DNA from: Caryophanales bacterium
GTDB lineage: Bacteria; Bacillota; Bacilli; Exiguobacteriales; Exiguobacteriaceae
NCBI GenBank assembly: GCA_902363455.1
Contig: CABJAC010000001.1
Coordinates: 1,054,001 to 1,118,000, forward strand
Direction: 5' to 3'
Length of the DNA stretch: 64,000 nucleotides
Positions 25,567-33,768 of this stretch are shown piece by piece. Made by a program: the position numbers and the translations under genes. Every line of letters begins with the position of its first letter. Within the stretch, counting starts at the first letter, position 1. The notes beneath the pieces are model-generated. The model was not told the DNA's origin and did no database searches. It saw only the letters and a list, made by a program, of their open reading frames with translations.

Positions 25567-26088
25567 ATGTTGTCAGCAAAACAAATCGAAACGTTTAAAA
25601 CACGTCTGCTTAAAGAAAAAGAGAAAACAGAAACGAACATCGAAAACCGCGAAGTGGACTACGATGCAGGAGAATTGTCGAGTTACGACAATCACCCGGG
25701 GGATTCAGGTGACGAGTTGTTCCTGCGAGAACGGGATCAGGCGATGACGGATATGCAGGAAGAGATGTTATCCGACGTTGATTTGGCGTTAAAAGCGATC
25801 GAAGACGGCACGTACGGAGTCTGCAAAGTATGTGGAAAAGACATTGAAATTGAACGTCTCGACATCATTCCGGAAACGTTGCTCTGCATTCAAGATGCAA
25901 AAGAAGAGGAAGAGCGTGAGGGGAATGATCCAATGTCTCGTCCGAGCGAAGAAGCGGTTCTAGATCCGTCCGTCACAGCAACTGGCAAAGATATTGACGG
26001 GGCGACAGACGGATTCAGCAAAGTAGGGGAATTCGGAAACTCTGACACGCCTTCAGATAAAGAGGACGGTATTGATCCGACTCGCTAA
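25567..26088 (+). CDS. DksA/TraR-type zinc-finger protein (YteA-like)
   Basis: The 173-residue protein has an acidic N-terminal coiled-coil hairpin (about residues 1-80) and a zinc-finger-like segment CKVCGKDIEIERL, then LLC, near residue 90. The fourth ligand position of DksA is not a cysteine, as in Bacillus YteA, so metal binding may be incomplete. A C-terminal tail of about 55 acidic residues follows. Proteins of this type bind RNA polymerase through the secondary channel or are spore- or stress-related; the exact role here is unknown. I choose ATG 25567 because GGAG lies nine bases upstream; the ATG at 25558 is too close to that site. Confidence 0.75.
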   Translation: MLSAKQIETFKTRLLKEKEKTETNIENREVDYDAGELSSYDNHPGDSGDELFLRERDQAMTDMQEEMLSDVDLALKAIEDGTYGVCKVCGKDIEIERLDIIPETLLCIQDAKEEEEREGNDPMSRPSEEAVLDPSVTATGKDIDGATDGFSKVGEFGNSDTPSDKEDGIDPTR

Positions 26089-26292
26089 GTGAATCCATCA
26101 AATGTTCAACACGTCAATCCATTTCCGGATGACGTGTTTTTTGTTTGAATAAAAATATCGGAAAATTTTGACTTTTATTAAACATTTGGTACGATAGATA
26201 CGAGAAGACATTTCGTTAACACTAAAATGAAAGCGTATACATGAGATACCTTCTCGTTGTTTGACCATTTTAATTGAGGGAGGAACAAGATC

Positions 26293-27813
26293 ATGATTTA
26301 TGAGATTCCGAACACGCAAGGGTCAAAGGTACAGTACAAGGATCGTTATGAGAACTTCATTAACGGAAAGTGGACGGCACCGGTCGGAGGAGAATATTTT
26401 GATAATGTGACGCCGATTACCGGGAAAGTGTTGTGTCAAGTTGCCCGTTCAGGGAAAGAAGACGTTGAACTCGCGCTCGATGCGGCTCATGCGGCGAAAG
26501 ACGCGTGGGGAAAAACGTCGGTCGCAGAACGGTCGAACATTCTAAATAAAATCGCCAATCGGATGGAAGAAAATCTGGAAATGCTGGCCTATGCCGAAAC
26601 ACTGGAAAACGGGAAGGCTGTCCGGGAGACGTTGAATGCCGATTTACCGCTCGCCATTGATCATTTCCGGTACTTTGCCGGTGTCATCCGGGCGCAAGAA
26701 GGATCGATCGGTGAACTCGACAACGATACGGTCGCTTATCATTTCCATGAGCCGCTTGGTGTAGTCGGTCAAATCATCCCGTGGAACTTCCCGATTCTGA
26801 TGGCTGTCTGGAAATTAGCACCGGCACTCGCGGCAGGAAACTGTGTAGTATTGAAACCAGCTGAACAAACACCGGCGAGTATTCTATTGCTGACGGAACT
26901 GATTGAAGATTTGTTACCTCCGGGTGTCTTGAATATCGTCAACGGTTTTGGACTGGAAGCCGGAAAACCGCTCGCCTCGAGCAAACGAATCGCTAAAATT
27001 GCCTTCACGGGTGAGACGACGACAGGACGACTCATCATGCAGTATGCATCCCAAAACATCATTCCGGTTACATTAGAACTCGGAGGAAAATCACCGAATA
27101 TCTTCTTTGCCGATATTATGGATACCGATGATGCCTTTTTCGATAAAGCGATTGAAGGCTTGTTGATGTTCGCCTTGAACCAAGGGGAAGTCTGTACATG
27201 TCCATCACGCGCCTTGATTGAAGAATCCATCTACGAACCATTCATGGAACGTGTACTTGAACGGGTCAAAGCAATCAAACTCGGAAATCCGCTTGATGCC
27301 GACGTCATGATGGGCGCACAAGCGTCGAGTGAACAAATGGAAAAAATCTTATCTTATCTTGAAATCGGAAAATCCGAAGGGGCGGAATGCCTGATTGGTG
27401 GCGAACGGAATCATCTCGACGGGGATTTAGCCGACGGATATTATATCCAACCGACGATTTTTAAAGGACATAATAAAATGCGGATTTTCCAAGAAGAGAT
27501 TTTTGGTCCTGTTCTGTCGGTCACGACCTTTAAGACAGAAGAAGAAGCCCTTCAGATTGCAAATGACACGCTGTACGGATTAGGTGCAGGGGTTTGGACG
27601 CGTGATATGAATCGTGCATACCGATTCGGACGCGCCATTGAAGCAGGACGTGTCTGGACGAATTGTTACCATCAGTATCCAGCTCACGCAGCGTTCGGTG
27701 GATATAAAATGTCAGGAATCGGACGGGAAAACCATAAAATGATGCTCAACCATTACCAACGGACAAAAAATCTGCTCGTCAGCTACAGTCCGGATAAACT
27801 TGGTTTCTTCTGA
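26293..27813 (+). CDS. NAD-dependent aldehyde dehydrogenase, acetaldehyde type
   Basis: The 506-residue protein is a full-length aldehyde dehydrogenase. NAD-binding residues are in [20 protein letters not shown] near residue 157, the general base glutamate in LELGGKSPN near 256, and the nucleophile in GEVCTCPSR near 297. The double-Cys GEVCTC and the final [12 protein letters not shown] tail fit the ExaC/AldB acetaldehyde group. It is followed 21 bases later by a DUF779 gene, a pairing common for this subfamily. It would oxidise acetaldehyde or similar aldehydes to acids in the cytoplasm. Confidence 0.92.
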   Translation: MIYEIPNTQGSKVQYKDRYENFINGKWTAPVGGEYFDNVTPITGKVLCQVARSGKEDVELALDAAHAAKDAWGKTSVAERSNILNKIANRMEENLEMLAYAETLENGKAVRETLNADLPLAIDHFRYFAGVIRAQEGSIGELDNDTVAYHFHEPLGVVGQIIPWNFPILMAVWKLAPALAAGNCVVLKPAEQTPASILLLTELIEDLLPPGVLNIVNGFGLEAGKPLASSKRIAKIAFTGETTTGRLIMQYASQNIIPVTLELGGKSPNIFFADIMDTDDAFFDKAIEGLLMFALNQGEVCTCPSRALIEESIYEPFMERVLERVKAIKLGNPLDADVMMGAQASSEQMEKILSYLEIGKSEGAECLIGGERNHLDGDLADGYYIQPTIFKGHNKMRIFQEEIFGPVLSVTTFKTEEEALQIANDTLYGLGAGVWTRDMNRAYRFGRAIEAGRVWTNCYHQYPAHAAFGGYKMSGIGRENHKMMLNHYQRTKNLLVSYSPDKLGFF

Positions 27814-27834
27814 TCGAAGAAAGGATGTGGCGAC

Positions 27835-28203
27835 ATGGTCGAACGTGTACTTGCGACCGATGCCGGCTTGGAATTGATTGAACTGCTGAAAGCGAAACAC
27901 GGAGCGTTAATGTTTCATCAATCGGGCGGGTGTTGTGATGGCAGTTCCCCGATGTGTTTTGCAGAAGGCGATTTATTTTTAGGCGATCAGGATTTATTGA
28001 TTGGTACAATTGGTGGCTGTCCGTTCTATATTCACGAGGATCAATATGCCTACTGGAAACATACACAACTCATCATTGATGTCGTCAATGGTCGAGGGGG
28101 AATGTTTTCCTTAGAAGGTGTCGAGGGAAAACGATTTTTGACACGTTCTCGCGCCTTTACGTCCGAAGAATATGCGGAACTCACGGCATCTGCCAAACCA
28201 TAA
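27835..28203 (+). CDS. DUF779-family protein
   Basis: The 122-residue protein has the DUF779 signature: FHQSGGCCDGSSPMCF near residue 25, then a conserved GGCPFYI near 62 and IDVVNGRGGMFSLE near 82. The cysteine cluster suggests metal or redox chemistry, but the function is unknown. It is encoded directly after an aldehyde dehydrogenase, as in many bacteria, so a helper role for that enzyme is inferred from context. The ribosome site is AGAAAGGATG. Confidence 0.88.
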   Translation: MVERVLATDAGLELIELLKAKHGALMFHQSGGCCDGSSPMCFAEGDLFLGDQDLLIGTIGGCPFYIHEDQYAYWKHTQLIIDVVNGRGGMFSLEGVEGKRFLTRSRAFTSEEYAELTASAKP

Positions 28204-28212
28204 AACGAAAAG

Positions 28213-28280
28213 AGAAAACACCTCGCTCAAATTTTTAAGTGATGACTCCTTAAAAATTCGAGCTGAAGGTGTTTTTTTTA
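28213..28280 (+). terminator. Terminator of the aldehyde dehydrogenase operon
   Basis: A long imperfect stem pairs AAAACACCT with AGGTGTTTT and, inside, CTCAAATTTTTAA with TTAAAAATTCGAG. Eight T follow. Confidence 0.85.
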
Positions 28281-28331
28281 GTCCAAAAAGTCAAATGAGA
28301 GATCCTGTTTTGTTTCTAAGCTGCGGCACGT

Positions 28332-28337
28332 TATAAT
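28332..28337 (+). promoter_or_regulatory. -10 box of the S66 peptidase transcript
   Basis: A perfect TATAAT is preceded by a weak TTGTTT -35 at 16 bases. The transcript would start near 28344, so the small frame at 28371 would be its first cistron. Confidence 0.5.
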
Positions 28338-28370
28338 TAAAAGATATTTTACAAAAGAAGAGGGCGAGAC

Positions 28371-28556
28371 ATGGCGACGTTTCAAGAGCAAACGTCAATC
28401 GAACCCATTTTAGCAAACTATCCCGTATTTCGGTCTGGGCATGTCGATTGGAGTACCATACCGGAAAGTCGAACAGCACAGTCGATGGGTCCCGTCGATG
28501 AACTGAAAAAATCCAACATTGTTAGGAGGAAACAAGCATGCGTTATCCTTTTTTAG
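28371..28556 (+). CDS. Possible 61-aa small protein or leader peptide
   Basis: This frame begins 27 bases after the predicted transcript start, with AGAGGG eight bases before its ATG, and runs 19 bases into the S66 peptidase gene in another frame. The peptide has no hydrophobic segment and no recognised family; its C-terminal part overlaps the ribosome site of the next gene, so its last codons are dictated by that. Translation of it could influence translation of the peptidase. Its reality is uncertain. Confidence 0.4.
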   Translation: MATFQEQTSIEPILANYPVFRSGHVDWSTIPESRTAQSMGPVDELKKSNIVRRKQACVILF

Positions 28557-29554
28557 GCTGGACCGGACAAACGATTGGAGTGACAGCCCCGTCTTCTGGT
28601 GTGCCGGAAGACTTACATGGATTGCTTGAAGAAGCAACGTTACGTTTACAGGATCGGCAAATGACAGTCAAGGTTGGACAAACAGCTTGGACACAACATC
28701 ATGCGGCAAGTGCTCCGGCTCAAACGCGGGCAGACGAACTGAATGAAATGCTACAAAATCCGGATATCGATGCAATCATTCCACCCTTTGGAGGGGAGCG
28801 AGCGATTGATGTGTTACCGTTTCTGGATTTCGGACGTATTCCGGCAAAGTGGTTGCTCGGATATTCTGATATCAGTACTGTATTGTTTGCAATCACGGTC
28901 AAGACAGGCATCGCGACAGCGCATGGACCGAACTTCGTAGACATGCGGAGCGAGGAGTGGGACGAAACTACAGCAGCCTGGCGGCGTGTTCTGGCAACAC
29001 CTGCCGGGGGGACGGTCACGCAGTGGACGTCTGATTTGTATCAAACCAAGTGGAACCATTCAGAACGACCGGACCGTTACATGTATCATCTCGATGCAAC
29101 GACAGAGTGGAAAACACTGGATCCGGCACAAAAGCAGGCATCCGGTCGGTTACTTGGCGGATGCCTTGAGACGATTCGCCATCTCATCGGGACACCATAC
29201 GGAGAAGTGGCAACGTTTCAGGAAAACCAAATCAACGCAGACCCTATCCTTTGGTACTTCGAGGTATCGGAAGCTAGTGCCACTGATGTCCATCGTTCAC
29301 TGATGCAAATGTACCTCGCCGGTTGGTTCGAGCACGCATCCGGAATCGTTTTTGGACGAACGGCAGGCGGACGGACCATTGAGGATTATACGATAGTAGA
29401 TGTCTATGAGACGTTTAAAAAGATGTTAGACATTCCGGTATTTTACGATCTCGACATCGGGCATCAACCCCCGCAACTGACACTCGTCAACGGGGCGTCG
29501 GCGACCATCACGATTCAAGGAAAAGATTCTAGATTAGACATGACCTTTCAGTAA
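28538..29554 (+). CDS. S66-family LD-carboxypeptidase / MccF-like serine peptidase
   Basis: The 338-residue protein fits the S66 family. The nucleophile serine lies in GYSDIST near residue 110, the glutamate in YFEVSEA near 246, and the histidine in IGHQPPQLTL near 308. Relatives either trim muropeptides (LdcA) or cleave microcin C-type peptide-nucleotides (MccF). The insertion pattern around MRSEEWDETTAAW is closer to MccF-type members, but the substrate is not proven. No signal peptide is present, so it acts in the cytoplasm. AGGAGG lies eight bases before the ATG. Confidence 0.85.
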   Translation: MRYPFLGWTGQTIGVTAPSSGVPEDLHGLLEEATLRLQDRQMTVKVGQTAWTQHHAASAPAQTRADELNEMLQNPDIDAIIPPFGGERAIDVLPFLDFGRIPAKWLLGYSDISTVLFAITVKTGIATAHGPNFVDMRSEEWDETTAAWRRVLATPAGGTVTQWTSDLYQTKWNHSERPDRYMYHLDATTEWKTLDPAQKQASGRLLGGCLETIRHLIGTPYGEVATFQENQINADPILWYFEVSEASATDVHRSLMQMYLAGWFEHASGIVFGRTAGGRTIEDYTIVDVYETFKKMLDIPVFYDLDIGHQPPQLTLVNGASATITIQGKDSRLDMTFQ

Positions 29555-29574
29555 TCTAGAAGAGGAGGACGATT

Positions 29575-29916
29575 ATGGCAACTCGGAAGTTTCAATCGTT
29601 AGCAGCGTACAAACGAGTACATATCAATCCGGAGACACGACGGATGACGTTACCCGAGCCGTTTTACGATGCCTTACAACTAAATGACGAACTGATGTTA
29701 GCTCAAGTCGGTCAAGTATTGATCGTTCGAAATCCTGAAGAAATCGTAACGACAGAAACGGACTTGTTGGCTGAAATTGTCGATGAAGGATTTACGGGAC
29801 AAGAATTGGTACAGGAATTTGCTTACCGTAAAGCACAACAGGAGCACCGTCTGCGTCAGCACATTTTACAAGAAGAGGATACGGCATCTTCAGCGCAGCT
29901 ACAAATTGAGTTATAA
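29575..29916 (+). CDS. AbrB/MazE-like DNA-binding protein, orphan
   Basis: The 113-residue protein has a segment RVHINPETRRMTLPEPFYDAL near residue 15 followed by DELMLAQVGQVLIVRNP, reminiscent of a swapped-hairpin AbrB/MazE fold. The remainder is an acidic helical tail. This layout is common in antitoxins, but no toxin gene lies next to it: the neighbours are an S66 peptidase 21 bases upstream and an alpha/beta hydrolase 23 bases downstream. It could instead be a transcription regulator of this small cluster. The identification is tentative. AGAGGAGG precedes the ATG. Confidence 0.5.
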   Translation: MATRKFQSLAAYKRVHINPETRRMTLPEPFYDALQLNDELMLAQVGQVLIVRNPEEIVTTETDLLAEIVDEGFTGQELVQEFAYRKAQQEHRLRQHILQEEDTASSAQLQIEL

Positions 29917-29939
29917 GAGCGGATGAGGAGTGGACAGTG

Positions 29940-30884
29940 ATGCGTAAACGAACAAAAATTGGTCTGGGTGTACTTGGATCAGGGATGCTTGCAGCGAGTT
30001 ATTATTTTTATGAAATGGCAATCGCGACCAACCCTAAACCCTTTTTATCCAACAATCGTGATTTAAGCGACGAAATGGTCCGTTTGATGCAGCCGGGTCA
30101 AACGTGGATCAAAGAACAACCGCTTGAGCTGATTGAAGTAACAGCACACGATGGATTGACATTGCGCGGGCATTATTTGCCGCCGCTTGTTCCATCTGAA
30201 CGGGTTGTGATCCTCGTTCACGGCTACGGAGGTGTTGGTACGGATTTAGCCGGATTTGCTTATTTGTATCACCAAGCCGGATTCCATGTCATGATGCCGG
30301 ATAACCGGGGACATGGAAAAAGTGATGGGAATTACATCGGTTTTGGATGGCATGACCGGGAAGACTGTCTCCGGTGGAGTGAATACTTGATTGCGCGTCT
30401 AGGTCAAGAAAGTACGATTTTCTTGCATGGTGTCTCAATGGGCGGTGCAACGGTCCTGATGACGAGTGGGGAAAAGTTGCCGTCACAAATTAAAGGGATC
30501 ATTTCTGACTGCGCGTACACGTCAGTCAATGCCGTCCTCGCCTATCAAATGAAACGGATGTACCGTTTGCCGCACTTTCCGTTTTTGGCGATGACCAGTA
30601 TCTTAACGAAACTAAAAGCCGGTTATTTTTTCAGTGAGGCGTCAGCGATCAAACAAGTCAGACGGGCGACTGTCCCTATTTTATTTTTACACGGCGGTGC
30701 TGATACGTTTGTTCCGACTTCAATGGTCTATGAATTATACGAAGCCTGTCCGACGGAGAAAGAATTGGTTGTCATTCCAAATGCAGCCCACGCGATGGCT
30801 TATTTCGAAGATCCGGATACGTATGATGATGTGGTAGAACAATTCGTTCGCCGTATTTTGAATGAACAGCCAAAAGAAGTCTAG
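29940..30884 (+). CDS. Membrane-anchored alpha/beta hydrolase (YqkD-like)
   Basis: The 314-residue protein starts with an N-terminal hydrophobic segment (residues about 6-24) that probably anchors it, so the catalytic domain faces outward. The hydrolase core has HGYGGVG for the oxyanion region, the nucleophile serine in HGVSMGG near residue 165, an aspartate in HGGADTFVP near 260 and a histidine in NAAHAMAYF near 288. The layout resembles Bacillus YqkD. The substrate is unknown. GAGGAG serves ATG 29940 (nine bases) or GTG 29937 (six bases); I prefer the ATG. Confidence 0.82.
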   Translation: MRKRTKIGLGVLGSGMLAASYYFYEMAIATNPKPFLSNNRDLSDEMVRLMQPGQTWIKEQPLELIEVTAHDGLTLRGHYLPPLVPSERVVILVHGYGGVGTDLAGFAYLYHQAGFHVMMPDNRGHGKSDGNYIGFGWHDREDCLRWSEYLIARLGQESTIFLHGVSMGGATVLMTSGEKLPSQIKGIISDCAYTSVNAVLAYQMKRMYRLPHFPFLAMTSILTKLKAGYFFSEASAIKQVRRATVPILFLHGGADTFVPTSMVYELYEACPTEKELVVIPNAAHAMAYFEDPDTYDDVVEQFVRRILNEQPKEV

Positions 30885-30901
30885 AAAAATCAATGAAACC
30901 G

Positions 30902-30930
30902 TTGACACGAAAACAACTATTTAGTATTCT
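30902..30930 (+). promoter_or_regulatory. SigA-type promoter of tRNA-Leu
   Basis: A perfect -35 TTGACA and a -10 TATTCT are separated by 17 bases, and the mature tRNA starts 16 bases later. Confidence 0.8.
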
Positions 30931-30946
30931 AGTAACATAAATAGAA

Positions 30947-31030
30947 GTCGTCGTGGCGGAACTGGTAGACGCGCTAGACTCAGAATCTAGTGGTGGCAAC
31001 ACCGTGGAGGTTCAAGTCCTCTCGGCGGCA
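30947..31030 (+). tRNA. tRNA-Leu (anticodon CAG)
   Basis: The 84-base cloverleaf has acceptor GTCGTCG with CGGCGGC (two G-U pairs), anticodon stem CTAGA/TCTAG with loop CTCAGAA, a long class-II variable arm (GGTGGCAACACC), and a T arm GGAGG-TTCAAGT-CCTCT. A73 and the long variable arm fit tRNA-Leu. No CCA is encoded. It reads CUG codons. Confidence 0.95.
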
Positions 31031-31039
31031 TTTTAAAGC

Positions 31040-31082
31040 AAAAATAGGAGTACTCTTCGTAAGAAGGGTGCTCCTATTTTTA
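31040..31082 (+). terminator. Terminator of tRNA-Leu
   Basis: AAAATAGGAGTACTCTTC pairs with GAAGGGTGCTCCTATTTT around a GTAA loop with a few G-U pairs or mismatches, then T-rich sequence. Confidence 0.85.
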
Positions 31083-31219
31083 TTTTGAAAAATTTTAATG
31101 TATGCCTTAATAAGTTAGTTCGTAAAATTTGAATTTTTCTGATAAAATATGTGTTAAGGAAAAAGTTTTGAGGAAAATATAAGGAAGAAAGCATTTGCTT
31201 TCAAGAGAGGAGTAACAAC

Positions 31220-31984
31220 ATGAAAAAGCATTTATCGGTTTTATTTTTACTGCTTAGCTGTTTAATGGTATTAAGTGCGTGTAGCATCGGATCAAAAGAC
31301 GAGGTTTCGAAAGACAAGACGTACAAAGTCGGAATCGATGTCACATATCCACCGTTTGAATATAAAGACGGGGACACATATAAAGGAATCGATATTGACC
31401 TCATGAAAGCCATTGCGAAGGATCAAGATTTTAAAATCAAGTTTGAAGCAATGGATTTCAGCGGAATCATTCCAGCCCTTCAAGCCAATCAATTGGATGT
31501 CGCGATTGCTGGTATGAGCATCACCGATGATCGGAAAAAAGTCGTGACGTTCTCAGACCCTTACTTTAAAGCCGGGTTGATTTTAGTCGTCAAAGAAGAT
31601 GAAAACAAAATCAAATCAGTTGATGATTTGAAAGGACAGAAAGTAGCTGTCAAAAAGGGAACAACAGGTGCAAAATATGCGACGGATAATGCAGATAAGT
31701 TAGGCATTACGGTCACACAATTCAACGACAGTCCTGCGATGTTCCAAGAAGTCAAAAATGGAAATGCTGCAGCATTGATTGAAGATTATCCAGTTATCTC
31801 ATATGCAAACAAACAACAAAACCTGGGTCTGAAATTAGTCGGGGATCGTTTGAATGGTGATAATTATGGAATCGCCGTCTTAAAAGGTGAAAACGAAGAG
31901 TTGATGAAAAAAATCAACAAAGGATTGGCTAACCTCAAAGAAAACGGCGAGTACGATAAAATCGTCGATACGTATTTAAAATAA
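31220..31984 (+). CDS. Amino-acid ABC transporter substrate-binding lipoprotein
   Basis: The 254-residue protein has a lipoprotein signal ending in LSAC (Cys near residue 21). The family-3 binding fold follows, with YPPFEYKDGDTYKGIDIDLM near residue 48, the specificity loop AGMSITDDR near 107 and VAVKKGTTGA near 150. This group includes glutamine (GlnH) and arginine (ArtP) binders; which one cannot be settled. It is the first gene of a three-gene importer operon. GAGAGGAG precedes the ATG. The 137 bases before it are AT-rich with no clear operator. Confidence 0.9.
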   Translation: MKKHLSVLFLLLSCLMVLSACSIGSKDEVSKDKTYKVGIDVTYPPFEYKDGDTYKGIDIDLMKAIAKDQDFKIKFEAMDFSGIIPALQANQLDVAIAGMSITDDRKKVVTFSDPYFKAGLILVVKEDENKIKSVDDLKGQKVAVKKGTTGAKYATDNADKLGITVTQFNDSPAMFQEVKNGNAAALIEDYPVISYANKQQNLGLKLVGDRLNGDNYGIAVLKGENEELMKKINKGLANLKENGEYDKIVDTYLK

Positions 31985-32020
31985 GCCATTTGAACGAATG
32001 ACAAGGGAGTTGAGTCACTG

Positions 32021-32665
32021 ATGGAAGTCGCAAAAACGGCGTTTCCGTTTTTCTTGGAAGGGTTACAAATTACCCTTTATATCTTTATCATCGCGGTCAT
32101 TGTTGGATTTTTAATCGGCTTGATCGTCGCATTGATGCGTTTATCACCACTTAAGATTTTAAACGGAATCGCCATTGTCTATATCGATGTTATTCGGGGA
32201 ACTCCCTTTATCGTCCAATTGTTCTTTATCTATTTTGGACTCAATTCGCTCGAGTGGCTGTCGATGGACCGGATGTATGCCGGGATTTTGACTGTCGCGA
32301 TCAATGCTGGAGCCTACTTCGCTGAAATCATCCGGGCCGGGATTCAATCGATTGATAAAGGACAAACCGAAGCAGCCCGTTCCCTTGGTATGACGGGGCG
32401 TCAAACGATGACACAAATCATTTTGCCGCAAGCATTTCGTCGGATGTTACCGACGATTACAAATCAATCGATCATCAGCTTAAAAGATACATCGTTATTA
32501 TCGATCATCGGCATCGCGGATTTGACGCAACAGGGACAAGTGCAACAGGCGACGACGTTTGAACCGTTCATCGTCTGGACCGTCGTCGGTCTGATGTATT
32601 TCGTCGTCATCTATCTCCTTTCACTGCTAGGGAAATTTTTGGAACGGAGGTTTACGCTACGATGA
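32021..32665 (+). CDS. Amino-acid ABC transporter permease
   Basis: The 214-residue permease has five membrane helices and the coupling-loop motif [28 protein letters not shown] near residue 125. It is encoded 36 bases after the binding protein and overlaps the ATPase gene by 4 bases. A homodimer would form the channel, as in GlnP-type systems. GGGAG lies about eleven bases before the ATG. Confidence 0.93.
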   Translation: MEVAKTAFPFFLEGLQITLYIFIIAVIVGFLIGLIVALMRLSPLKILNGIAIVYIDVIRGTPFIVQLFFIYFGLNSLEWLSMDRMYAGILTVAINAGAYFAEIIRAGIQSIDKGQTEAARSLGMTGRQTMTQIILPQAFRRMLPTITNQSIISLKDTSLLSIIGIADLTQQGQVQQATTFEPFIVWTVVGLMYFVVIYLLSLLGKFLERRFTLR

Positions 32666-33390
32666 GTATCATTGAAGTGAAACAATTAAAGAAGTCGTTT
32701 GGCTCGAACGAAGTGTTAAAGGACATTTCCGTTGAAATCAAAGAAAAAGAAGTCGTTTGTGTCATCGGACCTTCTGGATCCGGAAAAAGTACGTTTCTCC
32801 GCTGCTTAAACCGACTGGAAGATATTACAGGCGGCACAGTCGTAGTTGATACACACGACATCACGGATCCAAAAGTCGATATCAATAAAGTACGGGAAGA
32901 AGTCGGAATGGTTTTTCAACACTTCAACTTGTTTCCACATAAAACGGTACTCCAAAATGTGACGCTTGCACCGATGAAAGTCCGGAAGACCGAAAAAAAT
33001 CAAGCAAAACAACGTGCACTGGAATTGCTGGACAAAGTCGGATTACGCGAAAAAGCGGATAACTATCCGGGTGAACTGTCCGGTGGTCAAAAACAACGGG
33101 TCGCCATTGCCCGTGCCTTGGCCATGAATCCGAAAATCATGTTGTTCGACGAACCGACGTCCGCGCTTGATCCGGAGATGGTCGGGGATGTTCTTGCCGT
33201 TATGAAACAGTTGGCACTCGAAGGGATGACGATGATTGTCGTTACGCACGAGATGGGATTTGCCCGTGAAGTCGGTGACCGGGTTCTTTTCATGGACGGT
33301 GGTTTCATCGTCGAAGAAAATATCCCGAGTCTATTGTTTGATTCGCCACAACACGAACGGACACAGTCGTTTTTAAGTAAAGTCTTATGA
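32662..33390 (+). CDS. Amino-acid ABC transporter ATP-binding protein
   Basis: The 242-residue ATPase has Walker A at GPSGSGKST near residue 36, the Q-loop at [10 protein letters not shown] near 84, the ABC signature LSGGQKQR near 138, Walker B at [12 protein letters not shown] near 158 and the switch histidine in VVTHEMGF near 195. This is the GlnQ/ArtM type. It completes the operon with the upstream lipoprotein and permease, and it is the only ATPase of this type in the window, so it could also energise the ATPase-less system at 16322-17847. Confidence 0.96.
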   Translation: MSIIEVKQLKKSFGSNEVLKDISVEIKEKEVVCVIGPSGSGKSTFLRCLNRLEDITGGTVVVDTHDITDPKVDINKVREEVGMVFQHFNLFPHKTVLQNVTLAPMKVRKTEKNQAKQRALELLDKVGLREKADNYPGELSGGQKQRVAIARALAMNPKIMLFDEPTSALDPEMVGDVLAVMKQLALEGMTMIVVTHEMGFAREVGDRVLFMDGGFIVEENIPSLLFDSPQHERTQSFLSKVL

Positions 33391-33403
33391 CACACGAAAT
33401 CGA

Positions 33404-33447
33404 GTATGGATGACCTTCAGGAAGGTTATTCATACTCTTTTTTTTAG
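33404..33447 (+). terminator. Terminator of the ABC importer operon
   Basis: GAGTATGGATGACCTTC pairs with GAAGGTTATTCATACTC around AG, with two mismatches, followed by eight T. Confidence 0.9.
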
Positions 33448-33768
33448 AGAAAACATCAGTTTTCGCCTAGAGATGTTTGATTCATAAACAACACAGGGTA
33501 CAGTCATAAGAAAAACTTATACATTTATGACTGAGAAATTGGGAATTCGAAACGCACTGACCTAAAAGAAGTAGTAATATAATAACTAAGGCAAACACTT
33601 TTGACATACAGGCCTTCGTTAAGAGTTGTGTTCGTACGCAATGTAAGGAACATGACGATTACCGAATTTTTATGTCATATGATTTGAAAGCGCTAACAGG
33701 TAGAGAGTTGGAAATATGCTGATTTTTCAACACGAAGTGTGAAATGAATGAAACGGGGGGAACCGTAC
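33448..33768 (+). promoter_or_regulatory. odhA upstream region with a perfect cre site
   Basis: This 321-base region has no gene. A TATAAT lies at 33578-33583 with a poor -35, and a TTGACA lies near 33600. At 33684-33698, TTGAAAGCGCTAACA matches every fixed position of WTGNAANCGNWNNCW, so CcpA repression of odhAB by rapidly used sugars is likely. The cre lies about 70 bases before the start codon, downstream of both candidate promoters, a roadblock position. Confidence 0.75.

Noticed and set aside
29575..29916. Toxin-antitoxin pair with the AbrB-like gene as antitoxin
   Set aside because: Neither neighbour is a toxin-like small protein; the downstream gene is a membrane-anchored hydrolase.
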